Of a DNA stretch of 64,000 nt, positions 33,401 through 40,864 are shown piece by piece. The stretch lies in NCBI GenBank assembly GCA_910584715.1, contig CAJUAN010000010.1:1-64000 (forward strand). The letters run 5' to 3'. Position numbers and translations under genes: made by a program. Source of the stretch: an uncultured Oscillospiraceae bacterium (GTDB lineage Bacteria; Bacillota; Clostridia; Oscillospirales; Ruminococcaceae). Under the pieces are notes generated by a model. It had not been told where the DNA came from and searched no databases. It worked only from the letters and a program-made list of their open reading frames with translations. Each line of letters starts with the position of its first letter. Position 1 is the stretch's first letter.

Positions 33401-34582
33401 ATCGATGGAATCGAGTCCATGAACAAGGAACAGCTCATTCAGGCTCAGATAAAGATCGGCGAGTACAGCGGGCCCTCTTATCTCAAAGATAAGTACAACA
33501 GGATCGCGGAGTCTGCTATCGCAGATATCGCTGACCGCGAGATACGCGAAATGTGCGGAAATATCAGCGAGCTTTCCGCCAAAAAATCAGGCGAGCTTAT
33601 CAGGCGTATCAATACCATGCCTTTGGACGAAGCTGCCAAAAGCAAATATATCGACGCTCTCGACGCTCATATCGCGTCTCTAAAGGAACACGAACAGAGA
33701 GAGTATATTGAGCACCTTACGGGGGATATGTCCGAGTACGGTATAAACGCGGTACATCTGGCAGTTCCGGGAATGACGGGTCTGTTTATAAACAAATATG
33801 ACAACGCCTGCAATACCTATGTTTCCGCCGGAAGATACGAGCTGCCTATCCTTATCCACGAGGGCAACGGCGGAGACAGCTTTACGATGACGACGGAATA
33901 CCTGTATACCTTTAACAGAGGCGTTATGAAGCGAATAAAGGTGGACGACATAGCTTCCTTCCAGGCAAAGAAAACCTTGATGAATTCCGTTCTTACGGCT
34001 GTGGAGAAAAACGGCGACACCAGCGAGCTGCCCAACGCTCTTAAAAAGGACGTTATCGAAAACGTTGCAAAGACGCTTACCGCTTTGGTAAGTTTCATTC
34101 ACGACAGACGCTCCGCCGAGCATATGAAAGAACTCCTTGAAAACGCAGTACAGGAGAAAGCCGTTCAAGCAGCTGTTATGGCGGCACCGGCTGTGGCCGC
34201 TTCTCCCGTGCCTGCCGCCCAGGTCGGCGTTCACGTTGTTCCCGTGCCTGTTTCGGCGTCAGCAAGAAGCGCGTCTGACAATGCAAGCAATGCGGATATT
34301 GTGGATAATACAGACGGCGCAAGCGGATCCCATGCAGCTTATGAGACAGAGTACCGCCAAGCTGAGCCTCATGTATCCGATACGGCTGAAAAGCCTGCTG
34401 CTGTTTCCGATGTATCCGCCGCTGAGGAAGATATCCCTGCGGCACCGGCTCAGGCGCTTGCGGAAGAACCCGCTGCTCCCGCTGAAGCCGAGGTCAAGAT
34501 CAAGTTCTGCGACCAGTGCGGCGCAAGGATAACGAGTCCAACGGCGAAATTCTGCGCAGAGTGTGGAAACAGGCTTATGTAA
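30413..34582 (+). CDS. Giant helical-repeat protein with C-terminal zinc ribbon
   Basis: A 1389-residue protein starting at GTG 30413 (GAGGG 8-10 nt upstream). Residues 1-460 form an unrecognised globular region. At about 465 the motif RRTFNGTLFDTPEEMQLAV introduces about ten imperfect helical repeats of 65-70 residues (to about 1120) with the recurring pattern ELxxLCxxIxxMxxxELxxLKxKLxDExY...YxxKIxxRExEL. Then follows a small domain (about 1125-1240) with MTTEYLYTFNRGVMKRIKVDD, similar in layout to bacterial PH-like domains, an Ala/Pro-rich linker (about 1265-1355) and a four-Cys zinc ribbon (FCDQCG..FCAECG). No signal peptide or membrane helix. Probably a cytoplasmic scaffold; function unknown. 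Confidence 0.7.
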   Translation: MDIFKQYDIFKEKCSEFPDKLTDRCFSSCSLICHPAAKDVLISVCSEEEAHSNADYICRMRDMLLMSEDGEEWSAFNLTEARRIAEQDGYIYITDLLAEDAFIAEDWMINGKNDTVIVSEAYMREKGKRYAPVTPLTNKVLCFKKYSCGFFWKPSAPGSIIRIDKDYIDGCFKEFFDKCSAKLPDLSDSETINFKLFGGEITIDVNTTRIRTIELFFARMNRIAEILSGNSEILGICGYEFSAVDFLLELTAAALAKNGIDISKKKFAAEYYSPILNGQGTEEMLAALGTRCGNADVDCIKLAFLDAVNAEYSEKIEYSAGDSGFYSENIRRLELGDYTAEEEKFIVSELLSRKPADYRVFYFANKEYPEEAENLAAIAEFWEVEPLSEEEMENAVLGAYLLDENFDEQGRFCAGYEESRILKEQVGKVIDKYGLSNRECIDELEQRMEILDKERRTFNGTLFDTPEEMQLAVKNEAYVQELCENLSALNESELNALNEHIDNTTLDDSTKSKYKLKIKLAMNNVQSAVLEQKCLKLPIMNLDEIAGLRKTLADENYPEAVLKPFAAKIRDAFSAAQTAEIEGMLKSSEDMSDEQLDGVSAKLDSGRYDSTISAFYKSRVEEIKEKNIRAKLHSIAEGFESFSKEKLTGLIDTLKNSDFPKRLTYPLIKRVTEALSNYEINEAARTFEGVGFADAEQLEKMKSAISEKLFSDEILAPYIVLVEKREKELLDEELVEMCADIENMSQDDLTILRAKITDGDKAFDEQLVSKYLDKITQRDCELKNSELAELCKYIFSMEQSELDELKEKLADEKYDKEFTDVYYRKIAEREQELLVLELDRLCAGIDDADIDVLEKLKTRIIDEERYADVCDDYISDINSRIEDIKLAEYKNTIAGVASMNAEEVEEFRKTAEEKRYDIGEALYEESLAAADERDNVLENQAIEDICGDIESYGFEQAESVRARLAEEGFDPVKIAPYAARIDERITALHTAELESYIDGIESMNKEQLIQAQIKIGEYSGPSYLKDKYNRIAESAIADIADREIREMCGNISELSAKKSGELIRRINTMPLDEAAKSKYIDALDAHIASLKEHEQREYIEHLTGDMSEYGINAVHLAVPGMTGLFINKYDNACNTYVSAGRYELPILIHEGNGGDSFTMTTEYLYTFNRGVMKRIKVDDIASFQAKKTLMNSVLTAVEKNGDTSELPNALKKDVIENVAKTLTALVSFIHDRRSAEHMKELLENAVQEKAVQAAVMAAPAVAASPVPAAQVGVHVVPVPVSASARSASDNASNADIVDNTDGASGSHAAYETEYRQAEPHVSDTAEKPAAVSDVSAAEEDIPAAPAQALAEEPAAPAEAEVKIKFCDQCGARITSPTAKFCAECGNRLM

Positions 34583-34593
34583 CTTATAAAATT

Positions 34594-34640
34594 ATCGGGA
34601 AACGCCCGCTTCGTATAAGAGGACGTTTCCCGATTCCTTT
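34594..34640 (+). terminator. Terminator of the helical-repeat protein gene
   Basis: 11-bp stem ATCGGGAAACG (34594-34604) / CGTTTCCCGAT (34624-34634) followed by TCCTTTT. Confidence 0.8.
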
Positions 34641-34727
34641 TGCGTATAAAAAACAGAGACCGAGCTGTTCGTGCTGTCCTTATATTTAATGCTAAACTAT
34701 CGTCTTGGGAAAGTATTGCGATTTTCC

Positions 34728-34763
34728 GCTATAGACGGCAGCATGGGGAAAGGCTCGGCCTTT
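34728..34763 (+). repeat. Imperfect 36-bp direct repeat, copy 1
   Basis: Begins GCTATAGACGGCAGC and ends with the small hairpin AAAGGCTCGGCCTTT. It matches copy 2 (34822-34857) at 30 of 36 positions. The pair fills the non-coding gap between the helical-repeat gene and the SUF genes. Confidence 0.6.
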
Positions 34764-34821
34764 CGTGCAAGCTCGATATAGAAGCTTTCTGCCGTATCGG
34801 AAGCAACAATTTGCTGCCTTT

Positions 34822-34857
34822 GCTACAGACGGCGGCAAGGGTAAAGGTTCAGCCTTT
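34822..34857 (+). repeat. Imperfect 36-bp direct repeat, copy 2
   Basis: Begins GCTACAGACGGCGGC and ends AAAGGTTCAGCCTTT followed by TT. The end can fold and could also terminate transcription on the plus strand. No gene is seen between the copies. Confidence 0.6.
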
Positions 34858-34879
34858 TTATGGCCTCTGTTTTTATTTG

Positions 34880-35800
34880 TTACTTTAAAAATCCGTCGAT
34901 AATTTTCTGCTCCGCTTCCTCCTCGGTAAGACCTAAAGTCCGCAGCTTGATTATCTGCTCTCCCGCGATCTTTCCGATAGCCGCCTCGTGGATAAGAGAA
35001 GCGTCGATGTTCCCCGCGTAAAGCTCCGGAGCCGCGTTTACTCTGCCATTGTCGGCAAGTATGGCGTCGCATTCGGAATGCCCCGTGCAGCGGCAGTTGC
35101 CTTTGATGACCGAGTGGTACTCCTGATAGGAATTACCCTTTGCCACCGACCGGGAAACCAAATCAACGCCTGAATCCTCGCCGTCCAGAGATACCGAGAA
35201 ATCCGACTTTGCCGTCTCGTCGCCGTCGGTGAGAAGCCTTTCGCGGATAACAAGCTTTGCTCCCGCGCCGAGCTTTGCGGTGGTAAGACGGTTCGTGCTT
35301 GTCACTCCGCTTATCTGCATGGTGTCCATTTCCATATAGGAATTTTCCTCCATTACCACGTCGGTGACGGGGTCTATACGCTTTGCTCCGCTGCCGGTTC
35401 CTGTTCCTACGTGCTTTTCCTTGTAAAGCACGCGGGCGTTTTTTCCGATAAAGAAGCGATGTATACCGTTGTGGCGCGCTTCCTCTTCGTCATCGGAATG
35501 CACTCCGCAGCCAGCGACAATTATAACGTCCGCGCCGTCCTCAACATAAAAATCGTTGTAGACCAGATCGTTCACTCCGCCATGAGTAACGCAGGCGGGA
35601 ATATAAACGGTTTCTTTTTGGGCGCCGGAACCAATTTTGATAACGATGCCCGGGTTATCGGATTTGTTTTCTATCTTTATGTTTTCCGAGGACTGCCTGC
35701 CAGCGCAGCCGCTGTTTTCTCGTATATTATAGGCTCCCTTGAAGGATATAACGTTCCGTTCTGAGACTATCCCCAAAAGCTTTTCTGTAATGCTGTCCAT
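34880..35800 (-). CDS. Short SufB/SufD-like Fe-S scaffold subunit (SmsB type)
   Basis: A 306-residue SufBD-domain protein, much shorter than classical SufB (about 470). The beta-helix core is visible: VYIPACVTHGGVNDLVYNDF, HRFFIGKNARVLYKEKH, STNRLTTAKLGAGAKLVI, and the C-terminal HSECDAILADNGRVNAAPEL then HEAAIGKIAGEQIIKLRTLGL. It begins one base after the SufC-type ATPase stop, a two-gene unit. No SufS, SufU or SufD gene is adjacent. This matches the minimal SUF (SMS) system described for anaerobes, in which one SufB-like protein and one SufC assemble Fe-S clusters. Confidence 0.82.
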   Translation of the reverse strand: MDSITEKLLGIVSERNVISFKGAYNIRENSGCAGRQSSENIKIENKSDNPGIVIKIGSGAQKETVYIPACVTHGGVNDLVYNDFYVEDGADVIIVAGCGVHSDDEEEARHNGIHRFFIGKNARVLYKEKHVGTGTGSGAKRIDPVTDVVMEENSYMEMDTMQISGVTSTNRLTTAKLGAGAKLVIRERLLTDGDETAKSDFSVSLDGEDSGVDLVSRSVAKGNSYQEYHSVIKGNCRCTGHSECDAILADNGRVNAAPELYAGNIDASLIHEAAIGKIAGEQIIKLRTLGLTEEEAEQKIIDGFLK

Positions 35801-35801
35801 A

Positions 35802-36545
35802 TCAGAAGCCCTCCTTTTCCGGCACCATTCTGCCGAGGGGACATTTTCCCTCGGAGCTGTTTTCTTTGAGAAGATCCGGGAGGATATCCTCTTTGCTTCC
35901 CTCGGCGGAGACCTTTCCGTCGGAAATAACTATGATATAGTCCGCTATCTCCATGATCCTTTCCTGGTGGGAAATTATCAGCAGGGAACGTCCGCCCTCA
36001 TTTTTAAGACGTTCAAAAGCGTTTATAAGGCTTCCGAAGCTCCACAGGTCAATACCCGCCTCGGGTTCGTCAAAAACAAGCATGGAAGCGTTTTTTCTCG
36101 CCAGGACCGTAGCTATCTCTATGCGCTTGCTTTCGCCTCCCGAAAGACTTGCGTCGGCTTCCCTGTTCATATATTCACGGGCGCAGAGACCTACCTCGCC
36201 GAGTATCTCGCATATGACCTCGTTATCAAGCTTCTGCTCCGCTGACGTTTCTATAAGGTCGCGGACGGTGAGTCCCTTAAAGCGGACAGGCTGCTGAAAG
36301 GCATATGCAATGCCCTTGCGCGCACGTTCGGTGATGTTGTATTCGGTTATGTCTGTTCCGTCCAGAAAAATTTTACCCTCGGTAGGACTATAGAGACCCG
36401 CGATCATCTTAGCGATAGAGGTTTTTCCTCCGCCGTTGGGTCCCGTTACCACGGTAAGCTTTCCGTCGGGTATCTTCATATCGACGCCTTTGAGAATTTC
36501 CTCGCCCTCGGGAAGTCTCCAGCGAACATTTTTAAGTTCAAGCAT
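35802..36545 (-). CDS. sufC: SufC-type Fe-S assembly ATPase (SmsC type)
   Basis: A 247-residue ABC ATPase without membrane partners. Motifs: Walker A GPNGGGKTS, Q-loop AFQQPVRFKGLTV, signature LSGGESKRIEIA, Walker B MLVFDEP, then EAGIDLWSF, characteristic of SufC rather than transporter ATPases, and ISHQER. It energises the SufB-like scaffold encoded one base downstream. The start context is weak but the N-terminus MLELKNVRWRL fits the family. The upstream 374 nt carry no clear promoter by eye. Confidence 0.88.
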   Translation of the reverse strand: MLELKNVRWRLPEGEEILKGVDMKIPDGKLTVVTGPNGGGKTSIAKMIAGLYSPTEGKIFLDGTDITEYNITERARKGIAYAFQQPVRFKGLTVRDLIETSAEQKLDNEVICEILGEVGLCAREYMNREADASLSGGESKRIEIATVLARKNASMLVFDEPEAGIDLWSFGSLINAFERLKNEGGRSLLIISHQERIMEIADYIIVISDGKVSAEGSKEDILPDLLKENSSEGKCPLGRMVPEKEGF

Positions 36546-36919
36546 ATTTTAAAATTCCTCTTTTCTGCCATATGGTGCATAAAGCGTGATATCCGTTCAA
36601 GAGCCGGAATGCGCTCAGAAAGCGCACCGGAGCGGTATTTGCAGAGCCGCGCATTTTGCAGGAACGTCATTATTAGACATTCAGTATAAAACAGTATCTG
36701 CAATTTATGTCCGTAAATTCACTCGAGGCGGATAACGAGTATATTATACCATATTAGTAGTTAATAGTCAATAGCTTTAGCGCACATTGGTTTCCGGCGG
36801 CGGGAGCGGATACAAAACCGCTGCAAAAGTTTTTCCCGCGCTGCATAAACCGTAAAAATAATTTGCGGTTTATGCAGCGCGGGTTTTAAGGGGGATATGA
36901 AGAAATTAATTGGGAATTA
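36546..36919. other. Non-coding region between sufC and the AraC gene
   Basis: 374 nt. It holds a long perfect inverted repeat (36835-36883) and an AT-rich segment around 36735-36775 that may contain the sufC promoter. No gene recognised. Confidence 0.5.
36835..36883. terminator. 18-bp perfect inverted repeat after the AraC gene
   Basis: Arms 36835-36852 (CCCGCGCTGCATAAACCG) and 36866-36883 pair perfectly across 13 nt. On the plus strand TTTT follows; on the minus strand, where the AraC operon ends, the tract after the stem is A-rich, so classic termination of that operon is not obvious. Confidence 0.55.
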
Positions 36920-37720
36920 TCATTTTGTCCGCTTCTTTTCTTCGGAAACGGCGGCTCTGTATTCGGAGGGCGTCATGTCCGTCCTCGATTTGAACTGCCG
37001 CATGAAGTGAAGCTCGCACTTATATCCGCACATCTGCGCAATTTTCGTAATGGAAATATCCGTGGTGGAAAGCAGGTATTTGGCGTGTTCTACGCGGCTG
37101 CGTATCACGTCGTTCATAACGCTTACCCCAAAGGTCTCTTTGTACAGATGCTGGAAATAGGATTTGCTCATCGCAAGCTGGTGTGAAAGCCCGTCAACGT
37201 TCCATTCGTTGTAGGGCATATTGTATATCTGCGACCGCAGGAGAGCCATTTTATCGTAGTGGGTGCTCGACCTGCTTCCGCCGTATGAGTGTATCTCCTC
37301 GCTCAGCTTTATAAAAAACAGTTTCATGTAAAGCTCCGCCGAATCCGTTTTAAATATATTCGATGAGTAGCTTTCGTAAGCCATATTTTTGATTAAAAGT
37401 GAAAGTCCGTTGATATCGTCAAGCTTGACGACCTTGTCAAAGGGTATATCGAGAGCGTCAAAAAAGTCATAGTCGCCGTCTGAAAGCTTAAAGTGAAACC
37501 AGTCGTTGGAAAACTGCGTTCCGTACGCTCTGTAAAACTGAGGAGTGCCCTCTTTGTAAAGTATAAAGGAATTTTCTTCGGTGAACGTGTCCGTTCCGGA
37601 AAAGGTAAAGACCGCAGGCGTTTTTATCAGCAGCAGAAGATAGTCTCCCGAACCGTCGGGGCGCTGGATACAGAAATCCGCGTCGTGACAGTGGTTATAT
37701 CCGATATTGTTGATATGCAA
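36920..37720 (-). CDS. AraC-family regulator of the glycoside operons
   Basis: A 266-residue regulator with an N-terminal cupin-like sensing domain (about 1-150: DYLLLLIKTPAVFTFSG, NSFILYKEGTPQFYRAYG) and a C-terminal double HTH (about 165-260: WNVDGLSHQLAMSKSYFQHL, then HAKYLLSTTDISITKIAQMC and MRQFKSRTDMTPSEYR). It is third in the operon after the sugar-binding lipoprotein and GH1 genes, 16 nt after the latter. It is the natural candidate to bind the repeated 23-bp element in front of both divergent operons and to activate them in response to an oligosaccharide. Confidence 0.9.
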   Translation of the reverse strand: MHINNIGYNHCHDADFCIQRPDGSGDYLLLLIKTPAVFTFSGTDTFTEENSFILYKEGTPQFYRAYGTQFSNDWFHFKLSDGDYDFFDALDIPFDKVVKLDDINGLSLLIKNMAYESYSSNIFKTDSAELYMKLFFIKLSEEIHSYGGSRSSTHYDKMALLRSQIYNMPYNEWNVDGLSHQLAMSKSYFQHLYKETFGVSVMNDVIRSRVEHAKYLLSTTDISITKIAQMCGYKCELHFMRQFKSRTDMTPSEYRAAVSEEKKRTK

Positions 37721-37736
37721 TCATCATCACCTCTGC

Positions 37737-39083
37737 TTACAGAATTTCACCGTTGCTTTCTATTACCTTTTTGTACCATAACGCCGAGTCCTTGGGTATC
37801 CGTTCTCCGGTTTCATAATCGGTGTAGATCATTCCGAAGCGGGCGGTGTAGCCTATAGCCCACTCAAAATTGTCCACAAGCGACCACTGGAAATATCCGC
37901 GACAGTCAACGCCGTCATCGGCGGCTCTGCGGAATTCCCTTATATAGCGGTGCAGAAAATCAATTCTGTTGGGGTCGTGGACTTTTCCGTCAAGCGAGAC
38001 CGCGTCGTGGGCAGCCATTCCGTTTTCGGTGATGTATATGGGAAGCCCATAGCGTTCATACATGAATCTCGGTCCCCAGTAAAGGGTTTCGGGAACGATG
38101 TTCCATTTTATCGCGTTAAGTGGAGCTCCCGCCGCAAAGGGGACGTTTTCCGCCCAGCCGTTTTCTCCCGCCCTGACGTATCTTCCCTGATAGATATTCA
38201 GTCCGATAAAGTCAATGGGGGAGCTTATCAGAGCCATATCCTCGTCGGTTATTTCAGGCAGGATATCGGCGCATTCATTCAGGATATTGTCATGATATTT
38301 TCCGAATACCAACGGGTCGAGCCAGTACGACTCCGCAAAGAGGAAATGCTTTCTTCCGCAGTAGAAATACGAGCCCTCCGCCGCGGATATATCTTTTTCC
38401 GATACGGGACAGGCGGGAGCGGTAGCCACGACAAAGCCTATCTTTACACCGGGTATTTTTTCGCGCAGTACCCTGACAGCCTTGCCGTGGGCTTTGAGGA
38501 CGTTGTGTCCGATACGGAGCAGCTCCTCTTTTCCCAGAACCAGACCGGGAGCGTGCACTCCCTCGAAATAACCGCAGCCCACAAAGACCTCGGGTTCATT
38601 AAAGGTCATTATGTTTTTTACCCTGCCTCCGAAAAGCTCGGCGCAGACTTTGGCATAGTCCGCAAACCGGTCGGAAATGTCGTCGCTGAGCCACCCGCCC
38701 TGCAGGTGCAGGGCGTAGGGCAGATCCCAGTGATAAAGGGTAGCGTAAGGCTCAATGCCGTATTTAAGCAGCTCGTCAATAAGATCGCTGTAAAATCTTA
38801 CTCCCGCCTGATTTACCTTTCCCGTGCCGTCGGGCATAAGCCTGCTCCAGGAAATTGAAAACCTGTAGGCTTTGAGTCCCAGCTCGGACATAAGCTTTAC
38901 GTCCTCTTTAAATTTGTGATAATGACCGCAGGCAATATCGCCGCTTGAATTGTCACTTATCTTTCCCTCGGTATGGGTAAAAACGTCCCATATGTTCTTT
39001 CCCTTGCCGTCCTCGTAAGCAGCGCCCTCGATCTGGTATGCGGCAGTTGCCGCTCCCCATACGAAATTTTCAGAAAAACCCAT
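37737..39083 (-). CDS. GH1 beta-glucosidase
   Basis: A 448-residue cytoplasmic family-1 glycosidase. The N-terminal signature FVWGAATAAYQIEGA, acid/base Glu 163 in FNEP and nucleophile Glu 353 in ITENG are intact, as are HWDLP and WSLVDNFEWAIGY. It hydrolyses terminal beta-linked glucose or related sugars from imported cellodextrins or aryl-glucosides. No phosphate-binding signature typical of 6-phospho-beta-glucosidases is evident. No signal peptide. It is second in the operon, 45 nt after the sugar-binding protein. Confidence 0.92.
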   Translation of the reverse strand: MGFSENFVWGAATAAYQIEGAAYEDGKGKNIWDVFTHTEGKISDNSSGDIACGHYHKFKEDVKLMSELGLKAYRFSISWSRLMPDGTGKVNQAGVRFYSDLIDELLKYGIEPYATLYHWDLPYALHLQGGWLSDDISDRFADYAKVCAELFGGRVKNIMTFNEPEVFVGCGYFEGVHAPGLVLGKEELLRIGHNVLKAHGKAVRVLREKIPGVKIGFVVATAPACPVSEKDISAAEGSYFYCGRKHFLFAESYWLDPLVFGKYHDNILNECADILPEITDEDMALISSPIDFIGLNIYQGRYVRAGENGWAENVPFAAGAPLNAIKWNIVPETLYWGPRFMYERYGLPIYITENGMAAHDAVSLDGKVHDPNRIDFLHRYIREFRRAADDGVDCRGYFQWSLVDNFEWAIGYTARFGMIYTDYETGERIPKDSALWYKKVIESNGEIL

Positions 39084-39128
39084 TGATGATCACCTCACGC
39101 TCTATTATACAATAAGTTCCCTTTAAAA

Positions 39129-40550
39129 TCAAGACATGGATTTAAGCGTTTCGTTCAGCTCGTCAATATAGGTCTGAACAACGACGCTGCGCTCGTCTCT
39201 TACCTGGTACCAGTCGGTGCCGTTATAGCTTGCGTCCTTTATAGGATTGTGCAGCAGCTCGTAAACGTCGGCATTTACCGCTGCGTAGAAATCAACTACG
39301 GGGTGCGCGTTTGTCAGGTCGTTGGTATAATTGTACATTTCAATCATTTCATCTGTCCAGCCGTAGTCGCCGCGGAGCTTCTTTTCGTTTACTTCCTTTA
39401 CGCTCTCGTCGGTATTTGCTGTAAGCTTACATTTAATAAATGCCGCAACCGCCTCGGGATTGGGCGCGCCCTTGCACATTGCGTATGCGTCAAGTCCGCC
39501 TGCCGCGCTCAGGTACCATTCATCGGCGCTTTCATCTCTCGGCATAGGTACGAACATTATCTCGCCGGGCTTGCCGAACGCGGATATGTCAGGTTCGTAA
39601 AGCTGCCATGAGCCTACGGGGTAGAACAGGGTAGTGCCCTCGCCTATCCTTTCGGGGTGCTCTTTCCAGTTGTATTCCGCACGGGGGAAGTTCACTCCGG
39701 CATTGTGCATTTCACGGAAAAGCTCCTGTACTCTTGCAAGGTTCGGATCCATAATATTATTCACTACTTCTCCGTTTTCCATACCGATAACGGGAACTCC
39801 CGTGCTCAGCATCATAGCAAGCTCGTACCACCAGCCGTCTATGGCGTACTTGTCCTGTTCGACGTCTGTAAAGTCATAACACATCTGCTTGAACGCGTTC
39901 CATGTCCATTCATTGTTATAGGCAAGCTCCGCAGGGTCGTCAAAGCCGTTTTCCTCTATAGTGTTCTTATTATAGAGTATAATAGTTCCCGCGTCTGCTG
40001 CTACACACGCCATATAGTGCTTTCCGCCGATCGTGTGCATTTCGTTTATTCTTTTTGCGCCCTCGGGGAATAATTCCGAATCGTAATCTATATAATCGTC
40101 CATTGGTTGGAACATTCCTGCCGAAGCCTTTCCGGGGAAGGTGTCAAGGTCTGCCGCGGGGAACATATCGGGAGAATTTCCTCCCAGAACAAGAGTGGCA
40201 AGATCGTCGTACTTAGTGGAATCGGTGGTCTGGATATACTCTATCTCGCCGCCGTATTTTGTTTTGAAAAGCTGAAGGAACACGTCTACGGATTCGCCCT
40301 CCTCAGGCTCGAGCGCCCAGAAGGAAAGCCACCTCAGCTTGCCGTTTTCAAGCTTTTCGGCGTCTACCTCAACCTGCTCAACTACCTCTGCGTCCTCCGA
40401 CGCCATTGTCGCCGTAGTTGTTTCCTTAGCAGCGGATAAAGCCGGGTCTTCGGTCTGCTGACCGTTGTCCGAGCCGCAGCCTGAAAGCATTGCCGCAGTC
40501 ATAGCCAATGCTGTTATCAATGATAATTTTTTTGACGTTTCTTTTTTCAT
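39129..40550 (-). CDS. Sugar-binding lipoprotein (family 1 ABC solute-binding)
   Basis: A 473-residue lipoprotein receptor. The signal peptide ends in AAMLSGCG with the lipidated Cys near 25, followed by an acidic/Thr-rich linker. The mature part fits the family-1 oligosaccharide-binding fold (SPDMFPAADLDTFPG, EWTWNAFKQMCYDF, ISAFGKPGEIMFVPMP, GGLDAYAMCKGAPNPEAVAAF). The gene is first of an operon with GH1 and AraC genes; the two permease genes usually beside such receptors are absent, so it must use permeases from elsewhere or sense rather than transport. A promoter with an upstream AraC-type element precedes it. Confidence 0.88.
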   Translation of the reverse strand: MKKETSKKLSLITALAMTAAMLSGCGSDNGQQTEDPALSAAKETTTATMASEDAEVVEQVEVDAEKLENGKLRWLSFWALEPEEGESVDVFLQLFKTKYGGEIEYIQTTDSTKYDDLATLVLGGNSPDMFPAADLDTFPGKASAGMFQPMDDYIDYDSELFPEGAKRINEMHTIGGKHYMACVAADAGTIILYNKNTIEENGFDDPAELAYNNEWTWNAFKQMCYDFTDVEQDKYAIDGWWYELAMMLSTGVPVIGMENGEVVNNIMDPNLARVQELFREMHNAGVNFPRAEYNWKEHPERIGEGTTLFYPVGSWQLYEPDISAFGKPGEIMFVPMPRDESADEWYLSAAGGLDAYAMCKGAPNPEAVAAFIKCKLTANTDESVKEVNEKKLRGDYGWTDEMIEMYNYTNDLTNAHPVVDFYAAVNADVYELLHNPIKDASYNGTDWYQVRDERSVVVQTYIDELNETLKSMS

Positions 40551-40608
40551 CGTTCATCACCTCATAAAAAATTTAATAATAGTGTTTCCGTCATAACCTC
40601 ATGCTTTA

Positions 40609-40637
40609 ATAATAACGTCGCCGCAGAATATTTTCAA
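40609..40637 (-). promoter_or_regulatory. Promoter of the binding protein-GH1-AraC operon
   Basis: Minus-strand -35 TTGAAA (40632-40637), 17-bp spacer, -10 TATTAT (40609-40614), about 59 nt before the start codon. Confidence 0.7.
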
Positions 40638-40649
40638 TGACTTATAATA

Positions 40650-40672
40650 CTAAAATACAGACTTATCCTGCT
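40650..40672 (-). promoter_or_regulatory. 23-bp AraC-type operator candidate, copy 1
   Basis: On the minus strand it reads AGCAGGATAAGTC then TGTATTTTAG. It ends exactly 12 nt before the -35 box of the leftward promoter and matches copy 2 in 21 of 23 positions. Confidence 0.65.
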
Positions 40673-40769
40673 GTTTTAAAAAATAAGCGGAATAGGTCAG
40701 CGTTTTGACAGCTTTGGTCAGTATGAGGCTCAAAACCCACATTAAAATATGTTTTGCAAAAATCAACAA

Positions 40770-40792
40770 AGCAGAATAAGTCTGCATTTTAG
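40770..40792 (+). promoter_or_regulatory. 23-bp AraC-type operator candidate, copy 2
   Basis: On the plus strand it reads AGCAGAATAAGTC then TGCATTTTAG, and it ends exactly 12 nt before the -35 box of the rightward promoter. Same orientation and spacing relative to the promoter as copy 1. Confidence 0.65.
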
Positions 40793-40804
40793 CAGGATAT
40801 GTTA

Positions 40805-40833
40805 TTGTAAAAAGCAAAAGAATACAGTATACT
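40805..40833 (+). promoter_or_regulatory. Promoter of the GH51-GH5 operon
   Basis: -35 TTGTAA (40805-40810), 17-bp spacer, -10 TATACT (40828-40833), 31 nt before the start codon. Confidence 0.7.
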
Positions 40834-40864
40834 TTATGCAGCGGCTTTTATGGGAGGTAATATT

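Larger units (their letters stand above)
40551..40864. other. Divergent control region of the glycoside locus
   Basis: 314 nt with two outward promoters and two copies of a 23-bp element arranged symmetrically about position 40720. The inner dyad GTTTTGA (40702-40708) / TCAAAAC (40730-40736) lies at the same centre. No reading frame or RNA gene recognised. Confidence 0.7.

Noticed and set aside
40850..40864. Upstream extension of the GH51 gene
   Set aside because: GGGAGG followed by ATG 40865 gives the normal family N-terminus; the extra codons would contain the ribosome site.
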